A program made the position numbers and the translations under genes. This document shows, in pieces, positions 34,901-45,600 of a DNA stretch of 64,000 nucleotides; within the stretch, counting starts at the first letter, position 1; each line of letters starts with the position of its first letter. The notes under the pieces are model-generated. The model was not told the DNA's origin. It did not search any database and saw only the letters and a list, made by a program, of their open reading frames with translations. The DNA comes from Aulostomus chinensis (taxonomy: Eukaryota > Chordata > Actinopteri > Syngnathiformes > Aulostomidae), in assembly GCA_037954235.1 (NCBI GenBank), contig JBBMOA010000011.1, forward strand, positions 27,806,325 through 27,870,324. Direction: 5' to 3'.

Positions 34901-36422
34901 TTCCTAATGACCTTTTTAGCAACTATCCTGCCTTCTATGGTCACTCTGCATGGAAGTGAGAGACTGTTTTTGACGCGCTCATAAACGACTGTCCATACGC
35001 TCGTCCATGTTCGGGTGACGTTCCCCTTTTTATTGACGAAAAAGGTCACAACAAGACATGACTTAATTGCTGCAAAAAGAAACTAATAAAAGGATGCTGT
35101 GGGAAAACAAAGAAGTGAGGCGAGGTGAGTGAGCCTGGCGAGCGAGCGATTGAGCGGTAAAAACCGCATGGCCCTCCACCTCCATGCGTCACCTGAGTAC
35201 CTGCACCAGTGATTCTAAAGAAAATGCTCTCCTGCCTGACGAAAACCCAAGAGACAGACACATAAAGAGATGTGGCTCCTATAACCTTGACATGAGACAG
35301 ACCGGATCCTGAGAATCAAAGTTTAAGTTGAATTTATTTTCTTGTACAAGAAGGAGCGTTTAACAACGCGACCCACGAGTGAGGTCAGAGACCAGACCCC
35401 CTTGGAGGCTAACGGTTGGTTTATGGACCTCACAACTGGGCGTTCCTGCTCTCTCCTGCTCATACAGACACGTTCCACACACGTGGTCTCTAAGATGGCC
35501 GGCTGAAGATCTCTGGATCAAGGGGGCCTCGTCTCCTCACCCTCCAGTCCTTTATGACCCCCACTAACCGATGCAGACTGCAGGACAAACCAGAACCGCC
35601 AACATTGCGTGAGAACAGGAAGTTGACAGCAGCTGAGGCCGTTTCTCAAACATGAACTCCTCCTCAACTCATGGATGTGTTTCTGTCTTCAGGTTTTAAA
35701 AGCTGATGTCACGCATTCATGATTTTCCACACGGATGCTTGATGACATCCCATCTGACTCATTCATTCATTCACCCTTAACTCACTCATCCACACCTCCC
35801 TCCCTCATTCATCAGACGCTGGCTCCACTAGTAAACTCCTCCTTGTATTAAATATGAATTAAAACTCTGTTGTAGTCCAGCATGGCTGCAGCCTGGTTCC
35901 CATGGTAACACTCACCATGTTGAGCGTGTTCCGTCCCACTGCCCCGGCAGGTCGAATCCCTCTGGGTCCGTGCTCAAACACCGCCCCATCCGCCCTGCGG
36001 GTCGACCACAACCAGCCTCCGAAACGTCCACTGGACTCCAAGAGAATCACCTGAAGAAGAACACGGCGCAGAGACAGAGGCGCCAGAGTCAGGCGGTTCA
36101 GTCTGGAGCGAACTCATCAATAACGACGTCAACATCAGAAGCCGGTGGCAACCGGGAGGGGGACGGTCCTCTGACAGAACTTCCAGACAGGAAGCGACAA
36201 ATATCACCACGGACAGATCCCCTCTCCGGTTTGGTGCTTTTGTTCTTACTGCTACTGAACATCCTGTGATGTCACTGATGAGGTGTTACGACCTCCACAT
36301 CCACAGCCAGATTGTGTGCGTGCGTGCGTGCGTGTTACCTTGGTAACCTGGGGGCTCTTGCAAAGGTAGTACGACGCTGCCAGACCCCCGATGCCCCCCC
36401 CCAGGACAGCAACTGATCTCAT
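27241..36422 (-). CDS. ppox: Protoporphyrinogen oxidase, 12 coding exons, 476 aa
   Basis: PPOX is the FAD enzyme of the mitochondrial inner membrane that oxidises protoporphyrinogen IX to protoporphyrin IX, the second-last step of haem synthesis. Coding exons: 36339-36422, 35916-36050, 32396-32511, 32127-32259, 31702-31846, 29480-29673, 29199-29259, 28770-28888, 28473-28586, 27582-27731, 27456-27498, 27241-27377. Sum 1431 bases, all phases closing, against 477 aa in human. The FAD Rossmann motif is VAVLGGGIGGLAASYYL (residues 4-20), followed by VILLESSGRFGGW (29-41). GPRGIRPAG contains Arg58, equivalent to human Arg59 of variegate porphyria. Other anchors: DSLCRGVFSGD, GFGHLVPSSED, DCIPQYHLGHY and the FAD-contacting VNDVIFSGKTAA. 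The ATG follows an AG splice site, so a 5' UTR exon is expected upstream. Intron 7 uses a GC donor. The annotation is firm, with slight doubt only at the exon 8 acceptor. Confidence 0.96.
28696..28737. repeat. (GT)21 in ppox intron 8
   Basis: A pure GT run on the plus strand (CA in the transcript) about 35 bases past the exon 8 donor, followed by (GA)n. Confidence 0.95.
28897..28932. repeat. C10 plus (CA)n next to ppox exon 8 acceptor
   Basis: In the transcript this reads (UG)n then a run of about 10 G, then UCCUCAG and exon 8. The normal pyrimidine tract is therefore missing at this acceptor. Confidence 0.9.
29262..29350. repeat. (CA)~43 abutting ppox exon 7 acceptor
   Basis: The tract ends only a few bases from exon 7 (29259). 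In the transcript it is (UG)n directly followed by UAG and the exon. Confidence 0.95.
30304..30862. mobile_element. 559-bp TIR element (MITE), copy 1, in ppox intron 5
   Basis: Starts GCTGCGTCCGAATTGCCAAG and ends CTTGGTAATTCGGATGCAGC, near-perfect 20-base terminal inverted repeats. A second copy of the same length lies at 48268-48825 and is nearly identical. No transposase is encoded, so it is non-autonomous. The superfamily is not certain. No clear target duplication was found. Confidence 0.85.
31616..31700. repeat. Degenerate GTGTG/CATG repeat next to ppox exon 5 donor
   Basis: About 85 bases of alternating purine-pyrimidine (GTGTGTACGTGTACATGTGTGCG...) just inside intron 5. Open Cys/Val or His/Thr frames through it are artefacts. 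Confidence 0.85.
31852..31924. repeat. (CA)~36 abutting ppox exon 5 acceptor
   Basis: The transcript reads (UG)n-AUAAG and then exon 5 (31846). Only five bases separate the dinucleotide tract from the exon. Confidence 0.95.
32008..32112. repeat. 22-bp tandem repeat in ppox intron 4
   Basis: Four to five copies of ACCAGAGTGGTACCGCACCAGT end 15 bases from the exon 4 donor (32127). Each unit holds a GGTACC palindrome. Confidence 0.9.
33040..33053 (+). promoter_or_regulatory. CTCF-like core in ppox intron 2
   Basis: CCAGCAGGGGGC is an exact match to the CTCF core except for the following base. It sits 230 bases from the 18-bp minisatellite. Confidence 0.35.
33280..34650. repeat. 18-bp minisatellite in ppox intron 2, open on both strands
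   Basis: About 1.37 kb of CCCTCCTCACCAGCTAGA, CCCTCCTCACCCTCTACA, CCCTCCTCAACCTCTACA and CCCTCCTCACCCAATACA units. Nearly all are 18 bases with a few 12/15-base units, so three-base phase is kept. This leaves a 457-codon frame on the minus strand and a 479-codon frame on the plus strand. It lies wholly inside intron 2 (32512-35915). The rest of that intron (32515-33270, 34660-35900) shows no feature apart from a CTCF-like core at 33040. Confidence 0.95.
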
Positions 36423-37273
36423 TGCCTGGAAACACAACCGGGAGAAGTGAGGAAGCACAAGACCGTCGTCTGATGATGGCGTCCTCGTGACAAAGCTAAA
36501 CATGGCAGCTATAGTGAGGCGTGGCGGCGGGGCATCTGCTATCTGCTCGGGTCAGAGGGAGTGTCTGGTCTGGGCCCCCTGATACGGGACACTTTGGTTA
36601 TCAGACTGAGGACGCGTTGAACTCAAGGGACCCCTGAGACAGTTACTGTTTTAGGCCCTGAGCAGCCCCCCCCCCCCCAAACCCACTGAGCCCATGTAGA
36701 CCCCCAGACCCTTGTGGGATCGGGAGTGAGAAGCTGGTCATTGTTCTGCGGCCTGGATGGAACGTGTTCTGTTCCTCGCCGGTCTGAGGTTTCGTTCCAG
36801 CCCCTCAGAGCAGCACCCGTGGATCAGGGGAGCCACCAGAACCAGGAGCAGTGGTCGTGATCAGACCTGCAGGTCCACAAAGGTCCTGAGTAACTTCAGC
36901 AGTTTTGGGAAAATGCAGTGAACATCTGGTCCTTGGCCTGGCGCCGCCGCCCCCCCGCTGCTGGACTTGGACTGGGTGGAGGCGGAAGGTGGAGATCCAG
37001 AGCTGATTTTGATGAGGTTCTTTCAGAGGAGTAACAACAGTAAACGCTGGAATACCACAGAGGGTCTCTTAGCAACAGGGCTGCCTTCCTGTCACGAGTT
37101 TAATCTTTCAAAATAAAATGCAGCTCCTTCAAACCAGAGGAGCGTTGAGAGTTTGCGAGTATAAAAAAGTTGTTCATGTAACTTCTGCTGAACCAGAGTT
37201 TAGCAGCAACGAGCAACAGGTGCTCGAGTGACGTCAACGTTACCTGTATAATTACATAAATGTAACAGTCACA

Positions 37274-37526
<253 letters not shown>

Positions 37527-37577
37527 CGGAACACTTCCCTACACAAGAACGACGCCAGTAGAAGGTGTCAGGTGTTA

Positions 37578-37786
37578 CCTCCAAGTGTGACCGGTTCCAC
37601 GAGAGAAGGGCTCCGAGCTCCCAGACACTCCGCGGCCGTCTGCCTCTTCCTCCTCCCCGGCGTGCAGGGTCGGACAAGCAAGACCTCAAAGCACCGCCGC
37701 CCCCAGCGGGCAGGAGGTGCGACTGCACCCCCTCCTGATCCTGAGGACCGTCATCGATGGAGTCTGCCAGGTTCCTCTGAGACGCT
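37578..37786 (-). CDS. Possible unassigned exon (low confidence)
   Basis: On the minus strand a good acceptor (TTTATTTCAG) at about 37787 and a donor-like GAG/GTAACACC at about 37577 bound some 209 bases. One frame is open throughout. Its product is Gly/Arg-rich in the middle, and contains NLADSIDDGPQDQEG and VWELGALLSWNRSHLE. I do not recognise the family and found no convincing partner exon. It could be a 5' UTR exon of ppox or chance. Nothing is inferred about function. Confidence 0.2.
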
Positions 37787-37994
37787 GAAATAAAGAAACA
37801 AGGAGGTTTGTCTGAGTGTCCTCGGCTTCAGTCAGTCTGTCCATTCCCTGACTTGAAGGGTCTGTGTGAGTTTGCATGAGTGTGTAAGCGTGTGTGTGCG
37901 TGTGTGTGTGTATGTCTATTCTCAGGAGCAGACACCTCCTCCAGATTGACCCCTTGTTGATGGCTCCTCCGACCTGCACCCACTGCCCTTCTTC

Positions 37995-40008
37995 TTTGTT
38001 CACATCCCATCCATCATCCCTCCATCATCCATCCCTCCATCATCATCCATCCATCATCCATCCCTCCATCATCATCCATCCATCATCCATCCCTCCATCA
38101 TTCATCCATCCAGCATCCCTCCATCATCCATCCATCCATCATCCATCCATCCATCCTCCATCCATCATCCATCCCTCCATCATCCATCCATCCAGCATCC
38201 CTCCAGCATCCATCCATCCATCCCTCCATCATTCATTCATCCCTCCATCATCCATCCATCCATCCCTCCATCATTCATCCATCCAGCATCCCTCCATCAT
38301 CCATCCATCCATCATCCATCCAGCATCCCTCCATCATCCATCCCTCCATCATCCATCCATCCAGCATCCCTCCATCATCCATCCATCCTCCATCCATCCA
38401 TCATCCATCCCTCCATCATCCATCCCTCCATCATTCATCCATCCAGCATCCCTCCATCATCCATCCATCCATCCATCCTCCATCCATCCATCATCCATCC
38501 CTCCATCATCCATCCATCCATCATCCATCCATCCATCCATCCATCCCTCCATCATTCATCCATCCAGCATCCCTCCATCATCCATCCATCCATCCATCCA
38601 GCATCCCTCCATCCAGCATCCCTCCATCATCCATCCCTCCATCATCCATCCATCCAGCATCCCTCCATCATCCATCCATCCATCCATCCTCCATCCATCC
38701 ATCATCCATCCCTCCATCATCCATCCATCCAGCATCCCTCCATCATCCATCCATCCATCCATCCTCCATCCATCCATCATCCATCCCTCCATCATCCATC
38801 CCTCCATCATCCATCCCTCCATCATTCATCCATCCAGCATCCCTCCATCATCCAGCCATCCATCCATCCTCCATCCATCCATCATCCATCCCTCCATCAT
38901 CCATCCATCCATCCATCCATCCCTCCATCATTCATTCATCCCTCCATCATCCATCCATCCATCCCTCCATCATGCATCCAGCATCCCTCCATCCAGCATC
39001 CCTCCATCATTCATCCCTCCATCATCCATCCCTCCATCATCCATCCATCCAGCATCCCTCCATCATCCATCCATCCAGCATCCCTCCAGCATCCATCCAT
39101 CCAGCATCCCTCCAGCATCCATCCATCCATCCCTCCATCATTCATTCATCCCTCCATCCATCCATCATCCATCCAGCATCCCTCCAGCATCTATCCATCC
39201 ATCCATCCATCATCCATCCCTCCATCATTCATCCATCCAGCATCCCTCCATCATCCATCCATCCATCATCCATCCATCCAGCATCCCTCCAGCATCCATC
39301 CATCCATCCATCCTCCATCCATCCATCATCCATCCCTCCATCATCCATCCCTCCATCATCCATCCCTCCATCATTCATCCATCCAGCATCCCTCCATCAT
39401 CCATCCATCCATCCATCCTCCATCCATCCATCATCCATCCCTCCATCATCCATCCATCCATCCATCCCTCCATCATTCATTCATCCCTCCATCATCCATC
39501 CATCCATCCCTCCATCATGCATCCAGCATCCCTCCATCCAGCATCCCTCCATCATTCATCCCTCCATCATCCATCCCTCCATCATCCATCCATCCAGCAT
39601 CCCTCCATCATCCATCCATCCAGCATCCCTCCAGCATCCATCCATCCAGCATCCCTCCAGCATCCATCCATCCATCCCTCCATCATTCATTCATCCCTCC
39701 ATCCATCCATCATCCATCCAGCATCCCTCCAGCATCTATCCATCCATCCATCCATCATCCATCCCTCCATCATTCATCCATCCAGCATCCCTCCATCATC
39801 CATCCATCCATCATCCATCCATCCCTCCATCATTCATCCATCCAGCATCCCTCCATCATCCATCCATCCATCATCCATCATCCTTCCCTCCATCATCCAT
39901 CCATCCATCATCCATCCATCATCCATCCAGCATCCCTCCAGCATCCATCCATCCATCCCTCCATCATTCATTCATCCCTCCATCCATCCATCATCCATCC
40001 ATCCGCTG
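37995..40008. repeat. 2-kb (TCCA)-type minisatellite with higher-order repeats
   Basis: CCATCCATCCCTCCATCATC, CCATCCAGCATCCCTCC and ATTCATCC blocks alternate for 2 kb. Longer blocks recur at about 547-549 bases (for example 38978 and 39527). Stop codons are absent by composition, leaving a 712-codon Pro/Ser/His/Ile frame that is not a gene. Confidence 0.97.
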
Positions 40009-40220
40009 TTGGACGTTCCGCCTCCTTCTTGAAGCTCAGTTGTCCTCAGACGCGTCATGGCTCTGATAATCGTGTCAGTCCTGTGACGTCACTGAGGTCT
40101 GTGACCACGAGGGGACGACACAAAGACACATAAAAACCTTCATCAGAACTTCTCTTCTGCTCAGCCGGAGTTCACCACGACGGTGAGTTGCAGATACTTC
40201 CTCCCCTGCCACGGACACCA

Positions 40221-40321
40221 TGTCGTTGGTTCCTATTGTTTGTTGCCTGGTTATGAAACAGGAAGAAGAAGGACTCGAGCCTGCCGAGCTTCCGTCTTGG
40301 CTCAGGAGGAACCCCCCAACG
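40221..40321 (+). CDS. Possible first coding exon of an unknown gene (very low confidence)
   Basis: An ATG in reasonable context (GACACCATGTCG) opens about 34 codons ending LPSWLRRNPP at a GTGAGG donor-like site. The peptide has a hydrophobic start and an acidic patch KQEEEGLEPAE. No downstream exon with matching phase was identified and I do not recognise it. Confidence 0.12.
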
Positions 40322-40609
40322 TGAGGGCAAGGACCGAACACCTTCATGAACCAGTGATGATTCTCATTTGCAGTATCATCACAAGTCTGATGGTTTCATG
40401 TGCGTCAGGTGAGCTTCCTGCTCCTGCAGGTTGGACCAGGATCAACTTCAGACTTCAGACCCTTTGAGTGCATGAAGAAGCTTTGACAGCGACGGCCCAA
40501 CGCCAGCTGTTGGCTGCAGAGAAGCCACTTCCTCTTCCTGTAGATTTGAAGACCAACACACACATTTAAGACCGATTGAAGACTTTTATGACTTCATTAT
40601 TACACGGGG

Positions 40610-40935
40610 TTCAACTACTGGCCCCGGGCCAACAAGATGGCCGTAGGATAACCTGTTTAATGTTTCATTGTCTTGGTGTATAATGTATGTATTTGTGGCC
40701 AAAGGCTCCAAGTTACAGCTCCACGGGCCATGACTCCACCCCCACAATCTGTGTTGTGATTGGCCAGCTCCTTCAAGCCAGTCAGAAACCCAGACCAGTT
40801 CACCAGCCCAGGAAGCCTGAGAGAGACACCCCTGTGGATGGAGCATGCGAGGATGGAAGTAGGGGGCGGGGATAATGACAGTCACGCCCCTTGTGATGCT
40901 TTGGGGGCCGCAAATCTGAGAACCACTGACCCCCG
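40610..40935. mobile_element. Possible hAT-derived non-autonomous element
   Basis: The start GGGGTTCAACTACTGGCCCC and the end GGGGGCCGCAAATCTGAGAA followed by CCACTGACCCC resemble the worn ends of vertebrate Charlie-like hAT repeats. The inverted match is imperfect and no target duplication is clear. The remaining 40940-41690 holds no recognisable gene. It contains a CCAATCAGG/CCTGATTGG inverted pair at about 41070-41100. Confidence 0.35.
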
Positions 40936-41701
40936 TCAACGTTGTTTCAGTCCTTGGTTAGTAGGAACACCAGGGACCCAAATGCACATCAAACACACAA
41001 ACACCGACAGAAGTGAGTTCCTCATGACGTGGCCCCTTTAAATCTGAGCTGCTGCCAGGGTCTTTCTGCCAATCAGGGAAGAGCCGGCTCCTGATTGGCT
41101 GGCAGCTCATGCAGACCAGAGCAACAGCCAGTCACGGTTCCTGGTTGCACAGTGGATTCGGTGCCTTTACTTTCAGATGACCTTTGTTTTGTTTATGGGG
41201 TCAGTTCTCACCCTTCAGGTGACCAGGGGTCATGTGACCTGTGATGCACGCTGAAGCAGGCGTGAAGGCACTGTGGAAGCTGAGCGTTAGCAGCATGTGA
41301 GCTGCAGGCTAACGTCATCCTGACAAGGCATGAGGTCATGATCAGGTTAGTAGGAAGAAAAGCGGAGATCTGATGTTTGTTTGACTTTGGTGTGCAAAAG
41401 TATACTCTTTATTCTTATTATATATCCAACTTTATTTTGCCCCAAACCCTCCCCTCCACCCAGCCCCCACAGCCGGTGACATTCCCATGTCACCAGTTAC
41501 TGTCACTGTTACAATAGCCAATCAGAGCTCACCTGCAGAAAGAAGGCAACCAAACAAAGAAGAGCAGAAAAAAGGGTTACTTTCAGTTTGTTTTTTCTTG
41601 TTAAATAGTAATAAATACATTGAGATGCAGTGGTTCTTACTTTATCCTTTTCTCTTAAGCAGAAGGGTTAAAAAGTTTTTTAATTTCTGTTTCTATTTCT
41701 T

Positions 41702-41715
41702 TTTATTTCTTTATT
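41702..41715 (-). other. Candidate polyadenylation signals of dyrk1b
   Basis: Two overlapping-range TTTATT words (41702-41707, 41710-41715) read AATAAA on the minus strand, about 920 bases past the dyrk1b stop. Further candidates lie at 41408 and 41431. The 3' UTR between holds a (GT)n-G10 tract at 42100-42136. Confidence 0.4.
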
Positions 41716-42630
41716 GATCTGTGTTGGATCTTTAGCAGCAATCCGGACCAGTTGTCATGGTGATTAGCAGCACAGAGAGGAGGAGCTGTCTGGAGGAGAA
41801 ACACAACAGGAGAAGGAGGAGAGGAAGAGGAGAGCAGGGAGAGAGGGAGGATGAGGAGAAGATCCCTGTGAGCGCCAGGAAGGCATCAGTGTCCTGTCAC
41901 CTTCTCTTCCCTCCACCTCCCTCCCTCCCGCTCTCCATCCCGTGTCATAAACCAGGCGGAGAGCGACAGACGGAGGACACAAACTCAAAGAAAAAGTCGA
42001 AAAGACCAGAGAGAGAATCCATGAGTCCTGAATCACACACACGGTGGCGTTTTCTCCTGTTGAAACCGGCTTCTGTCTTCTTGATGCAGCAGTATATCTG
42101 TGTGTGTGTGTGTGTGTGTGTGTGGGGGGGGGGGGTGAGACTGCTCGTCTCTAAAAGCTGCAAATATGAATGTACTAAAGTTGAAACTAACCAGTGTGAA
42201 CATGAACGTGTGCTCTCCTTCCACTTACAGCCTCCACATGGAGTGAAATAGAAAAGCACGGCTCCGCTCTTTCCTCTTCATCCTCCTCCTCCTCTCCAGG
42301 CTCAAACAACCAAGTAGAACACACAACTCCTCAAACCACAGAAAAATCAAATAATATTAAACAACAATAATAATATTAATAAAAACAAACTTGTCACAAT
42401 CATTCCTTTCCAATTACAGTCGCAACAAAAGACAAAAAAAAGACAAAAAAACAAAAATAAAACAGGATCAAAGGAGAGTTTCCCAGCATCCTCCTCCTTC
42501 CTCCTCCTCCTCTCATGCAGTACAAACTGTCTCCTTCAGCACAAAGTTCACCTCTTTGTCTCTGAACTCTGGCTGTTTGTGTGTAGTTGTAGTTAAAATT
42601 GTATGGCTTTAGGGCATGGTTCAGGTTTTA

Positions 42631-45600
42631 TCAAGAGTTGGCTGGCCCCTCGTCTGAGTCCGGCCTCCCTCTGCCCCCTGCAGCGGGGTTATTGTTGTTG
42701 GAGGCAGGGTAGTAGTCCTCAGGGGGGGGGGCTTGTGGCCCTGGGGCGGTGGGGGCCGTCCGAGTCCGGAAGGCGGACAGTCCAATTGGCAGAGCAAGGG
42801 GCAGGGAGGCAGAGCCAAACTGAGAGGCCTCCATGGAAGACACCGCCCCCAGGTGGTGCAGCCCTAGGGACACGCCCACATCCATGCTGTCACTCATCTG
42901 GGGCGAGGATCCCTGCTGGCCTCCCCCTCCTCCGATGCCCGTCTGTCCACCCTGCCGCAGGCCACGCCCACCGTTCCCGTGGTGGGAGTAAGTTGGGTGG
43001 GGGTGATGGGGCGGGTCCAGGAAGTGGCGCTGGTGTTGTTGGGAGGGAGCCGGCTTGTGGAGCAGCAACTGGGTGTATGCTGGGTCCTGACCCCCACCTC
43101 CACCATCACTGCCCGGCCACATCCTCATCTGCTGCTGGGAGGGAGCCTGGTGGGGGGAACCAACACACACAGGTGAGACAAACTCATCCCCTCACTCCCT
43201 CGCTCACTCACTAACTCCCTCACTCCCTCCCTCCCTCACAGACTCACTAACTCACTCACTGACTCACTCCCTCGCTCACTCTCTTGCTCACTGACTCACT
43301 CCCTCCCTCCCTGACTCACTCACTCCCTCCCTCCCTCAGTTACCCACACCCTCCCTCACTGACTCACTCCCTCCCTCCCTCACTGACTCCCTCCCTCCCT
43401 CCCTCGCTGACTCACTCCCTCACTGACTCACTCCCTCCCTCCCTCACTCACTCCCTCCCTCGCTCACTGACTCACTCACTCCCTCCCTCCCTCACTCACT
43501 CACTGACTCACTCCCTCCCTCACTGACTCACTCACTCCCTCCCTCATTTACTCACTCGCTCACTGACTCACTCCCTCACTGACTCCCTCCCTCCCTCACT
43601 GACTCATTCACTCCCTCCCTCCCTCCCTCCCTCCCTCAATCACTCGCTCACTGACTCACTCCCTCACTCACTGACTCACTACCTCACACACTAACTCCCT
43701 CACTGACTCACTCACTCGCTCGCTCATATCAGTCAGGAACAGGCGGGTCCGTTCCTCAGACCACCAAAGATGTTGGATGCAGCTGGAATCACAATGCCGT
43801 GATTCACATGATCAGACTTGCGTGTGTACCCGTGTGCATCACTAACTAGGACTGACCGACTGGATCATCCATCAACCAGAACCAACCCTCCACTAAACAG
43901 GGAGGAGGAACAAGACGAAGGAAAATGAGTTCTGAGCGCTGGAGACTTGCGGGTCCCGCTGGTGTTCACTCACCTACCGGACCGACTGAGCCTGAGCTGA
44001 GAGCTGCAACAGCCCTGCAAAGACGGGAGGTCACAGAATCTCTTTAAGAGAGCTTCTGCTTGGAGTCTGTGGTTGGTGTTGAACTGTCCTGATTCTACCG
44101 CCATCATCTGATGCTAGTGCTCGTTTAGTGCTCTGAGATTAGCAGGACAAAATATTACAAACATCTCAAACAGACAGACTAAATGTTACAAGCCTCCAGA
44201 GTTCTGCAGCATTAGTTTGATCCTGTGTTACAGGACAAGGGAATCAACTACGGAGGGAACGCTAGGAGAACCTCACGAGGCTGTAGGACACAGGCTCGGG
44301 AGCACTAATGACGTGTACGGAGCGTCAGTGATATTCTCCTCGTTTGCTGACGTCAGTCGACATGTCGGAGGCACAAACGGAGGATGTACGACGTGTGAAT
44401 GTAAGAAACTCCAATTCAAAAAACAAGCAGGTGGATCTGTGTTGATCCTGCTAGCTGGTCCTTCACTGCACATGCAGCAGAACTGATGGGAGAGTCATGA
44501 AAAAACGAGAGTGGGGACGAGTGTATGAGTTGTATTAGTGAGCTGTGTAAATATGGACCACAGAGCACAAACGAGAGATGGAGCCATGTTAGCTTAGCGT
44601 CGATCTACAAGATGGAAACATTTGACTTCTGCTCCGGATTCATCAGAATGAAACTCTCAAAGCTGCTTCAAAAAACAGCAACAGCTCCAGTCCTGATTAC
44701 AGTAACCAAACGCTGCTCTTGTTTCTAGGCAGATCACTGCGGTGGAACGTTTTGACTCTGGTCGGTAAATAAATTCTTCTACCATCAAAGTCCTCAACAG
44801 TCAGGCTCCTTCATCCCTGACAGAGCTCCTAGTCCCCTATGATCCAGCTAGAACCCTTCACTCCCAGGATGCAGGGTTCCTGCTGGTTCCTAGAGTTCTA
44901 ACAGTAGAATGGAGCCAGAACCTTCAGCTATCAGGCTCCTTCATCCCTGACAGAGCTCCTAGTCCCCTATGATCCAGCTAGAACCCTTCACTCCCAGGAT
45001 GCAGGGTTCCTGCTGGTTCCTAGAGTTCTAACAGTAGAATGGAGCCAGAACCTTCAGCTATCAGGCTCCCCTCCTGTGGAACCGTCTCCCAGTTTCAGTC
45101 CAGGACCCAGACCCCCTCTCTAGGTTTAAGAGCAGACTTAAGACCTCCTTGTTGATCAGGCTTATAGTCAGGACTGCTTAGGCTGGCCCTTAGACTGCTG
45201 CTATAGGCTCAGACTGCTGGGATCTCCCATGATGCACTGGGCTTCTCTCTCCTCCTCCTGTCCTCATACGTGTTACTAACTCCTCTTCTTCTCCCCTCAT
45301 CCCAGATCCTGGTGCTGCTGGAGGAGGCTCCAGACCTGGAGAGGCTCCAGCTGCCACCCGTAGCTCCAGGCAAGTCCTCTTAATGTCATACGTGTTTTGT
45401 GTGTAACCTGAAATGTGTCCAACATGTGGATGTGGAGGAAAAGATTTTGTGTAGAAACTTGAAACTTCCTCTTCTAAGCTCCAGGTGGAAGCTGTGCTGT
45501 AGGGACACTCCAGCATGAGGAGCTCGTCAGTGTGTACCTGAGGGCTGGTCATCTCGTAGTCTGAATGGGTAACAGCAGAGTTGTAGTAGCGGTTACTGTA

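Noticed and set aside
37894..40032. 712-codon plus-strand Ser/Pro/His/Ile frame, the longest in the window
   Set aside because: Pure TCCA-type repeat whose words cannot form stops in that frame. No splice or domain evidence.
42603..43214. 203-codon plus-strand frame
   Set aside because: Shadow of the last dyrk1b exon, which explains the sequence on the minus strand in phase with its neighbours.
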